A program made the position numbers and the translations under genes. A DNA stretch of 5,450 nucleotides, taken from the NCBI GenBank assembly GCA_038247555.1, contig JBBRUT010000202.1, positions 1 through 5,450 on the forward strand. Reading direction: 5' to 3'. The number at the start of each line of letters is the position of its first letter. Within the stretch, counting starts at the first letter, position 1. The stretch comes from JAHBXL01 sp038247555 (lineage in GTDB: Bacteria > Planctomycetota > Phycisphaerae > Phycisphaerales > UBA1924). Below, piece after piece: positions 1 to 4,100 of this stretch. The notes under the pieces were generated by a model. That model saw only the letters and a list, made by a program, of their open reading frames with translations. It searched no databases and was not told the DNA's origin.

Positions 1-1118
1 GCGATCCCGGGAATGCGCTTCCGCAGCCGCAAAAGCAGCTCGCGCTGCTGCTTGGCCTTCACGTTCCGGCGCATCGCCGTCAGCATGTTGTCCGACGCGT
101 GCTGCAACGGGATGTCGATATACGGCAACACGAACCCGCCACCCCCCGACTTCCCGCCCTTCCGCTCCAGCCAGCTCAGTTCCGCAATCGCATCAATACA
201 CGCATCCGAGAAGTTCGTCGGATACGCGTACATCAATCGCGCCCAGCCGCCGCCCCCGGCTTCGCCGATCGCATCCGACACAGCGTGCAGCATCGCGGGC
301 AATCCGCCCCCGCCCCCCCCCACGCGTGCCTTCATCCCCATCCCGATGTCATCGCCGTAGCTCGTCGTATCCTGCCCGATCAGATTCAGTTCATACGCGC
401 CATCTGCAAGCAGCTCACGAGCCTCCGCCGCGACACGATCAAGCGGCTTTGATCGCATCTTCCCGCGAATCGATGGGATCGTACAGAACGCGCAGTTCTG
501 GTTGCACCCCTCGCTCACGCGCAGGTAGGCATAGTGCCGCGGCGTGATCCGCAGACGCGCCGAATCGTCTTCAAAGTACCCGATCCCAGTGCCATCCTTG
601 CCGTTGACCGTCAGGCCCGTCGTCTTCATCCCGCGGTCTTTCGCCGCGACCAGCGCGTTGCCCGCGATCCAGTACTTCGGCCCATCGGGCTCGAGCTTTG
701 CGCGTGCGGTTGTGCCGCCGCGAACCGCCTCGACGATCTTGTCGCGATCAAACACACCGATCAGCGCATCGATCCCCGGCGCCCACTCCAGCAGCTTCGC
801 GCGGTGCCGCTGCACCAGACAGCCCGCAACCACCACTCGCCGCACCCGTCCCTCCTGCTTCGCCCGGATCGCATCGTGGATGACCTCCAGCGACTCTTCC
901 TTGCTGGCCTCCAGAAAGCCGCAGGTGTTGATCACGATCGCATCCGCCCCGCCGCGTTCCGCATCCGCCGCGACCACCGCGAGCCCATCCTCAGCCAGCA
1001 GGCCGAGCATCTTCTCGGAGTCGACGAGGTTCTTGGGGCAGCCAAGCGACACGAACGCGACCGAGGAAATGTCGTCGGACGCGGCCTTGGAACGAGTTTT
1101 GACGGAGGACTTGGGCAA
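1..1118 (-). CDS. rimO: Ribosomal protein S12 methylthiotransferase RimO (C-terminus cut by window edge)
   Basis: Radical-SAM enzyme that adds a methylthio group to the conserved aspartate of ribosomal protein uS12 in the cytoplasm. It is read from the reverse strand; 372 residues are visible and the frame is still open at base 1. The N-terminal MTTase domain shows SLGCPKNLVDSE (C27), NTCGF (C66) and VAGCL (C100), which would hold the auxiliary 4Fe-4S cluster. The radical-SAM triad is in SEGCNQNCAFC (C205, C209, C212), followed by IPSIRGKMRSKP and, near the edge, YIDIPLQHAS. SLGCPKN and PRHYAYLR favour RimO over MiaB. By comparison with E. coli RimO (441 aa), roughly 140 residues are missing, including the TRAM domain. 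No ATG lies upstream of the first motif; a TTG at 1118 is the best start, without a clear Shine-Dalgarno. The C100-C205 linker is about 37 residues longer than in E. coli, and three glycine-rich loops are present (267-272, 288-291, 321-328). It lies 35 nt after kdsA, so probably the same operon. Confidence 0.93.
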   Translation of the reverse strand, partial: MPKSSVKTRSKAASDDISSVAFVSLGCPKNLVDSEKMLGLLAEDGLAVVAADAERGGADAIVINTCGFLEASKEESLEVIHDAIRAKQEGRVRRVVVAGCLVQRHRAKLLEWAPGIDALIGVFDRDKIVEAVRGGTTARAKLEPDGPKYWIAGNALVAAKDRGMKTTGLTVNGKDGTGIGYFEDDSARLRITPRHYAYLRVSEGCNQNCAFCTIPSIRGKMRSKPLDRVAAEARELLADGAYELNLIGQDTTSYGDDIGMGMKARVGGGGGGLPAMLHAVSDAIGEAGGGGWARLMYAYPTNFSDACIDAIAELSWLERKGGKSGGGGFVLPYIDIPLQHASDNMLTAMRRNVKAKQQRELLLRLRKRIPGI

Positions 1119-1153
1119 GCCTGAAGCGTAGGTGGATAGCCAGCAAAAGACGC

Positions 1154-2029
1154 CTATCTCAGCGATTTTCGCACCGCCGCCACTTCCCCCAGCACCCGCG
1201 GCATATCCCCCAGCCGCAGCATCGTCGCCGCATCCGAGAGCGCCGTCCTGGGCTCCGGGTGGCATTCGATGAACAACGCGTGTACGCCCACCGCCGTCGC
1301 GGCCTTGGCCAGCAGCGGCGCAAATCGCGGCTCCCCGCCCGTCGTCTTGCCACCTTCCCCCTTCCCAGGACGCTGCGTCGAGTGTGTGCAGTCAAAGCAG
1401 ACCGGCACAAATCCGCCTTCGCTCTTTGCACTGCCAACCGCCGGCACCTCCAGCTCCATCATCTCCGCCACACCTAGAAAGTCGTTCACCAGCCGCCCAT
1501 AGCCGAAAAACGTGCCGCGTTCGGTAAGCATCACGTTCCCGCACCCGGCCTCGGCAAGCTTGCCCAGCGGTCCGGCCATCTCCGCGGGCGATACAAACTG
1601 CCCCTTCTTGATATTGACGCCCCGGCCATGCTTCGCCGCGGCCCTGCCCGCCGCGATCAGCAGGTCCGTCTGCCGACAAAGAAACGCCGGTATCTGCAGC
1701 AGATCGATGAGCTTTGCCGCCGGCTCGGCGTGCCCCGGCTCATGAATGTCGGTGGTCGTCGGAACGCCAAGCTCCCGCCCGATCTGCGCGATCCACGCCA
1801 GACCCTGCTCCAGCCCCGGGCCGCGCGGCGAGTCGATGCTCGAGCGGTTGGCCTTGTCGAAGCTCGCCTTGAAAATGTACGACAGCCCCAGCCCGCGGCA
1901 CACATCCCGCACGCTCCGGCCGATCTCCATCCCAAGCTCGTAGTTCTCCAGCACACACGGGCCCGCGATGATGCACAGCGGCTGTGCCCCCCCGATATGA
2001 ACGGTGCCCGCCTGACAGGTTCGACTCAT
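1154..2029 (-). CDS. kdsA: 2-dehydro-3-deoxyphosphooctonate aldolase (KDO-8-phosphate synthase), metal-dependent type
   Basis: Condenses phosphoenolpyruvate with D-arabinose 5-phosphate to give KDO-8-phosphate, the committed step to the KDO sugar of LPS; cytoplasmic TIM barrel. The 291 residues carry the family signatures IIAGPCVLE (20-28), FKASFDKANRSS (53-64), TDIHEP (93-98), PAFLCRQTDLL (114-124) and VNIKKGQFVSP (138-148). Cys25, His216 (CTHSTQ), Glu255 (FIECHPEP) and Asp266 (ALSDA) match the four metal ligands of the Aquifex-type enzyme, and Cys25 replaces the Asn of the E. coli metal-independent form, so I infer metal dependence. A stretch around 193-206 (EVPAVGSAKSEGG) is an insertion relative to E. 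coli and Aquifex. The ATG at 2029 is chosen because family similarity starts soon after it; an in-frame TTG at 2071 falls inside the terminator hairpin's flank. No good Shine-Dalgarno is visible (only CAGG very close to the ATG). rimO follows. Confidence 0.96.
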   Translation of the reverse strand: MSRTCQAGTVHIGGAQPLCIIAGPCVLENYELGMEIGRSVRDVCRGLGLSYIFKASFDKANRSSIDSPRGPGLEQGLAWIAQIGRELGVPTTTDIHEPGHAEPAAKLIDLLQIPAFLCRQTDLLIAAGRAAAKHGRGVNIKKGQFVSPAEMAGPLGKLAEAGCGNVMLTERGTFFGYGRLVNDFLGVAEMMELEVPAVGSAKSEGGFVPVCFDCTHSTQRPGKGEGGKTTGGEPRFAPLLAKAATAVGVHALFIECHPEPRTALSDAATMLRLGDMPRVLGEVAAVRKSLR

Positions 2030-2069
2030 GACCTGAGGATAGTCGCCGCCGCTCGATCCGCGTGCGCGC

Positions 2070-2097
2070 AAAACAGCCGGGCCAGTCCCGGCCCGGC
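2070..2097 (-). terminator. Intrinsic terminator upstream of kdsA
   Basis: A perfect 8-bp GC stem, GCCGGGCC (2076-2083) and GGCCCGGC (2090-2097) with a 6-nt loop, is followed on the minus strand by TGTTTT (2075-2070). It lies 25 nt beyond the stop of the 58-codon gene and about 40 nt before the kdsA start. It therefore probably ends the upstream transcript and forces kdsA-rimO to have its own promoter in 2030-2069. The T-run is short, so efficiency is uncertain. Confidence 0.6.
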
Positions 2098-2122
2098 ATC
2101 TGGTTCACTCAGGCTCCGCCTG

Positions 2123-2299
2123 TTACTGATCCGCCCGCGTGCTGGCTACCGCTCCGAACCAGTTGCCGACCGAATCCACCCACCGGACCACCGTATGGCG
2201 GTGAGAGATGATCAGCAGCGCGAACATCAGAGTCACCAAGACCCGGTACGTTCGTACCTGCCTCTCCATCGACTCGATTCGTTCATCTGCGCTTCGCAT
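2123..2299 (-). CDS. Small coiled-coil/membrane protein, 58 aa, function unknown
   Basis: I do not recognise a family. The frame begins MRSADERIESMERQVRTYRV and ends with TAA. The first 19 residues are charged with heptad-like spacing (short coiled coil), followed by a hydrophobic stretch LVTLMFALLII (21-31) that could form a short membrane segment, then an amphipathic, Trp-containing tail ending ASTRADQ. The start is supported by a GGAG at 2308-2311, 8 nt before the ATG, one of the better ribosome-binding sites in this window. A perfect inverted repeat (2316-2334) lies just upstream and a terminator (2070-2097) just downstream, so this looks like a self-contained small gene. Small proteins with a charged coiled coil followed by one membrane segment are common in bacteria and hard to assign. 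The alternative is chance coding. Confidence 0.5.
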   Translation of the reverse strand: MRSADERIESMERQVRTYRVLVTLMFALLIISHRHTVVRWVDSVGNWFGAVASTRADQ

Positions 2300-2315
2300 A
2301 GGACAAGCTCCGACG

Positions 2316-2334
2316 GTTCCGAGAACCTCGGAAC
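2316..2334. promoter_or_regulatory. Perfect 8-bp inverted repeat upstream of the 58-aa gene
   Basis: GTTCCGAG (2316-2323) and CTCGGAAC (2327-2334) are exact reverse complements separated by AAC. The repeat ends 4 nt from the GGAG ribosome-binding site of the small gene at 2123-2299. No T-run follows on either strand, so it does not look like a terminator. It could be a protein operator or an mRNA hairpin that limits ribosome access. It does not match the LexA boxes I know. Confidence 0.4.
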
Positions 2335-2410
2335 ATTCGCAATCGGCTCGCCCGGCCTTTTTTCGTGAGCAAATCGCGCCGGATCTACGGTCCCACCGGC
2401 CCCGCTGTCG

Positions 2411-2665
2411 TCATTCCGGGATCGTCGCGGGGGCTTCCCCGCCCGTCGGTGCACGCTGCCCGGGGCCAAGCGCACCCGACATATCCGGCCGCGGCTGCCC
2501 CCGGCTTCGGTCCATCATGAACCACAATCCAGTCACCACCACCACCGGTAGAGCGAGCCAGATCAGCAGGCCCGTCCGGCTCAGTGTGGGTTGACCAGCA
2601 AGCGCAACGCCCGGCGCCTCTTCGGCAGACTGAGAATCGCGATCTGAAGGGTTCGCTGCCATCAT
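2411..2665 (-). CDS. Small single-pass membrane protein, hypothetical, 84 aa
   Basis: No family recognised. The product has a polar N-terminus (residues 1-30, DRDSQSAEE), one clear hydrophobic helix at about 32-51 (LLIWLALPVVVVTGLWFMM), and a Pro/Gly/Arg-rich tail after DRSRGQ that ends ATIPE with a TGA stop. Two adjacent ATGs (2665 and 2662) are both possible starts; neither has a strong Shine-Dalgarno. A GTG at 2698 would add 11 residues but is also unsupported. It lies 69 nt after sodA on the same strand with no T-run terminator between, so it may be co-transcribed with sodA. The hydrophobic helix bounded by polar ends argues for a real gene. An overlapping longer frame on the same strand lacks any such structure and was discarded. 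Confidence 0.52.
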   Translation of the reverse strand: MMAANPSDRDSQSAEEAPGVALAGQPTLSRTGLLIWLALPVVVVTGLWFMMDRSRGQPRPDMSGALGPGQRAPTGGEAPATIPE

Positions 2666-2706
2666 CGTTTCGCAAAATCCATTGCGCCCGGCCGCCACGG
2701 AGAGAT

Positions 2707-2733
2707 GGGGAGCAGGGGGCGGGCGTGGGGGGG
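2707..2733 (+). other. G-quadruplex-type motif just downstream of sodA
   Basis: Four G tracts on the plus strand (4, 5, 3 and 7 Gs) are separated by loops of 4, 1 and 3 nt, fitting the usual G4 pattern. The motif starts 1 nt past the sodA stop codon. On the sodA transcript the same bases are a C-rich, G-poor stretch, which could equally serve as a Rho-loading region. The pattern is visible; any function is inferred. Confidence 0.45.
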
Positions 2734-2734
2734 A

Positions 2735-3367
2735 TCAGGCCTTGAAGTTCTTCTCGACCTCGGACCAGTTGACCACGTTCCACCACGCCGTGATGTAATC
2801 AGGACGGCGGTTCTGATAGTTCAGGTAGTACGCGTGCTCCCACACATCCAGCCCCAGGATCGGCTTGCCGCCGCAGCCCGCAATCGCCTGACCCATGAGC
2901 GGCGTGTCCTGATTGGGTGTCGAGCAGATCTGCACGCCCGTGCCATCCGCCTTCACACACAGCCACGCCCAGCCCGAACCAAACCGCGTCGTCGCGGCCT
3001 TGGCAAACTCTTCCTTGAAGTGCGCGAAGTTCCCGAACGCGGCGTTGATCGCCTTGCCGACTTCGCCCGTCGGCTCCCCGCCGCCGCCCTTCCCCGCAGG
3101 AGCCATCACCTTCCAGAAAAGCGAATGGTTCGCGTGCCCCCCCGCGTTGTTCCGCACGGCCGTCCGGATGTTCTCCGGAATCTCGGCGAGCTGCTTCACC
3201 ACTTCCTCCACCGGCATGTTCGCCCACTTGGTCCCATCGAGCGCCTTGTTGGCGTTGTCGACGTAAGCCTTGTGATGCTTGCCGTGGTGGATCTCCATCG
3301 TCTTCGCGTCAACGTGCGGCTCAAGCGCGGCAGCGTCATAAGGCAGATTCGGCAGGGTAAATGGCAT
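2735..3367 (-). CDS. sodA: Superoxide dismutase, Mn/Fe family
   Basis: Dismutes superoxide to hydrogen peroxide and oxygen. No signal peptide, so cytoplasmic. The 210-residue length is typical for the family. The N-terminal helical domain opens with PFTLPNLPYDAAALEPHVD and carries MEIHHGKHHKAYV (24-36) and NNAGGHANHSLFW (73-85). The C-terminal domain has FGSGWAWL, the NQDTP motif and DVWEHAYYLNYQNRRPDYI (174-192). Metal ligands are His27, His81, Asp174 and His178; His31 and Tyr35 are the second-shell gateway residues. Gly76-Gly77 and Gln153 are the pattern usual for Mn-using enzymes, so I call it SodA-like, although cambialistic use cannot be excluded. The start at 3367 is fixed by the conserved MPFTLPNLPY and by a strong GAGGGGAG Shine-Dalgarno (3373-3380) 5 nt upstream. 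The loop at 91-97 is slightly glycine-expanded. It is transcribed away from the candidate RNA at 3495. Confidence 0.97.
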   Translation of the reverse strand: MPFTLPNLPYDAAALEPHVDAKTMEIHHGKHHKAYVDNANKALDGTKWANMPVEEVVKQLAEIPENIRTAVRNNAGGHANHSLFWKVMAPAGKGGGGEPTGEVGKAINAAFGNFAHFKEEFAKAATTRFGSGWAWLCVKADGTGVQICSTPNQDTPLMGQAIAGCGGKPILGLDVWEHAYYLNYQNRRPDYITAWWNVVNWSEVEKNFKA

Positions 3368-3372
3368 CGAAA

Positions 3373-3380
3373 CTCCCCTC
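3373..3380 (-). promoter_or_regulatory. Strong ribosome-binding site of sodA
   Basis: GAGGGGAG on the minus strand with a 5-nt spacer (TTTCG) before the ATG at 3367. It is the strongest Shine-Dalgarno in the window. It decides the start, because the in-frame TTG at 3382 lies just upstream of this site and so cannot be served by it. Confidence 0.8.
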
Positions 3381-3389
3381 AAAATACTC

Positions 3390-3403
3390 CCGGAATCTTC
3401 CGG
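3390..3403. promoter_or_regulatory. Palindrome upstream of sodA
   Basis: CCGGAA (3390-3395) and TTCCGG (3398-3403) form an exact palindrome with a 2-nt centre, ending 10 nt before the sodA ribosome-binding site. It could be an operator. It does not resemble the A/T-rich Fur box. No convincing -35/-10 pair for sodA was found nearby, so its position relative to the promoter is unknown. Confidence 0.35.
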
Positions 3404-3459
3404 CGAGATAGGTCTTTGGTAGGAAACTTGACGAATTCCACATGTTTTCCCGGGTCACC

Positions 3460-3488
3460 TTGCAGAGCTTGGCGACATCGGGTACATT
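3460..3488 (+). promoter_or_regulatory. Sigma70-like promoter facing right
   Basis: TTGCAG (3460-3465) and TACATT (3483-3488) are separated by exactly 17 nt, and GGG precedes the -10 box. The predicted start, 7 nt past the -10 box, is G3495, the first base of the first hairpin of the candidate RNA. The -35 match is only partial (TTG conserved) and the -10 is 4 of 6, so the call rests mainly on spacing and on this coincidence. Confidence 0.45.
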
Positions 3489-3494
3489 GCGGCC

Positions 3495-3687
3495 GTCCTA
3501 GCAGACAGCCCCTTGGGTTGTCGGCAAGGACAATGAGTTATAGGGCGAGCTTACGCGTCGCGGCGAAAGCCGTCAACCATGGCAGGCTCGGCCCGCCGCC
3601 CAATGGAGTTGGGGGCGGGATGGGATATGTGATCAGTTTCCGTCGCATGGATGCGAGTCGAAGAATCCCTCATTAAGGGGTTTTGTT
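3495..3687 (+). ncRNA. Candidate structured RNA with five hairpins, unassigned
   Basis: No protein frame here is convincing, but the plus strand folds into successive stems. (1) GTCCT/AGGAC (3495-3499 with 3527-3531) encloses, across a 4x4 internal loop, GACAGCCC/GGGTTGTC with a 3-nt loop (3504-3522). (2) GGGCGAGC (3543-3550) pairs with GCTCGGCCC (3586-3594) with one bulged G and encloses CGGC-GAAA-GCCG (3561-3572), a GNRA tetraloop hairpin. (3) CCGCCCAA (3596-3603) pairs with TTGGGGGCGG (3609-3618), leaving a GG bulge. (4) TCGC/GCGA (3643-3656). (5) A hairpin with a U-rich tail ends it (3662-3687). A promoter-like pair upstream predicts a start at 3495. I checked by eye for SRP RNA, tmRNA, RNase P and common riboswitch motifs and found none. 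It could instead be the beginning of a long leader of the sigma factor gene. Confidence 0.38.
3662..3687 (+). terminator. Possible intrinsic terminator of the candidate RNA
   Basis: AATCCCT (3664-3670) pairs with AGGGGTT (3676-3682), including one G-U pair, around a CATTA loop. It can be extended by two pairs and is followed by TTGTT. The stem is AU-containing and the T-run is broken by a G, so it is weaker than the terminator at 5285 and may be leaky or incidental. Confidence 0.35.
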
Positions 3688-4100
3688 CGTACGTGCACCA
3701 GATTGTCGGAACACATGAACGTTTTGCCCATATACATCACCAGAGCCTCGAATCCGGATGGGTTCGGGGCCTGAATACAAATCCGGCGTTACAAACCCTA
3801 CATACCCCCGATCCTCGACGATCGGAAGAACCAGCCAAAGTGCCTCCAACCGCCTTGAACGTCGAGAAGGACGGCGACGTAGAGAGACATATCAGCACCC
3901 TTCCAAGGGGCTGACCGCGAAGCGACGGAACGAGGGATCTCCCGTCTGCGTGCCGACCGGTCAGTGCCAACGAAGTTTGCGGGGAATCCGGGATTCGGGT
4001 CGATCATCATCGCCCCGTCGATCCTGGGCCGAGAGCCGGTCCAAGACCGATTCGGCTTTGCGGGGCGTCCTGCCCCTAGGAATGTGCAGAAGTGATCAAC
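3688..4100 (+). other. Non-coding stretch upstream of the sigma factor gene, hairpin-rich at its right end
   Basis: No credible gene was seen on either strand; frames here lack ribosome-binding sites and recognisable motifs. Visible dyads are CCGATC/GATCGG (3808-3825), GACCGGTC (3955-3962), GAATC/GATTC around CGG in the stretch near 3985-3996, CGGTC/GACCG (4037-4049) with an alternative outer pairing AGCCG/CGGCT (4034-4057), and GGGGC/GCCCC (4062-4076). A promoter for the sigma gene should lie here or further left, but I cannot place it with confidence. GGAACA (3708-3713) with TATACA (3731-3736) at 17-nt spacing is one weak candidate. Confidence 0.4.
4062..4076 (+). promoter_or_regulatory. 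5' leader hairpin 24 nt before the sigma factor start
   Basis: GGGGC (4062-4066) and GCCCC (4072-4076) pair perfectly around GTCCT. The hairpin lies between the upstream region and the weak ribosome-binding site (AGAAG, about 8 nt before the ATG at 4101). There is no T-run, so it is not a terminator. It could affect mRNA stability or translation of the sigma factor. Confidence 0.4.

Noticed and set aside
534..1131. Two long overlapping plus-strand frames (about 195 codons each)
   Set aside because: They are antisense to rimO, whose motifs (SLGCPKN, NTCGF, CNQNCAFC) fix the coding strand; their products are Arg/Ser/Pro-rich without recognisable domains.
2341..2365. T6 run (CCGGCCTTTTTTCG) as a plus-strand terminator
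   Set aside because: No stable stem immediately precedes the T-run, and no plus-strand gene ends nearby.
1628..2368. 246-codon plus-strand frame across the 5' half of kdsA and beyond
   Set aside because: Antisense to a clear kdsA; Arg/Pro-rich composition, no motif, and it runs through the terminator hairpin and the 58-aa gene.
3540..3620. Resemblance to a c-di-GMP-I (GEMM) riboswitch from AAAGCC and ATGG-like strings
   Set aside because: The order and the required GCAAACC and GGTAGC/GGGTTACCG elements are absent.
2705..3676. 323-codon plus-strand frame opposite sodA
   Set aside because: Antisense to sodA, Arg/Pro/His-rich, and continues into the intergenic hairpin region.
3748..3757. T-loop-like bases suggesting a tRNA
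   Set aside because: The TCGAATCC-like string lacks a matching T stem, acceptor stem and anticodon arm on either strand.
3651..3914. 87-codon plus-strand frame downstream of the candidate RNA
   Set aside because: No ribosome-binding site, starts within a palindrome, no recognisable features; composition looks non-coding.
3737..3970. 77-codon minus-strand frame in the same intergenic region
   Set aside because: No ribosome-binding site or motif; overlaps other equally unsupported frames.
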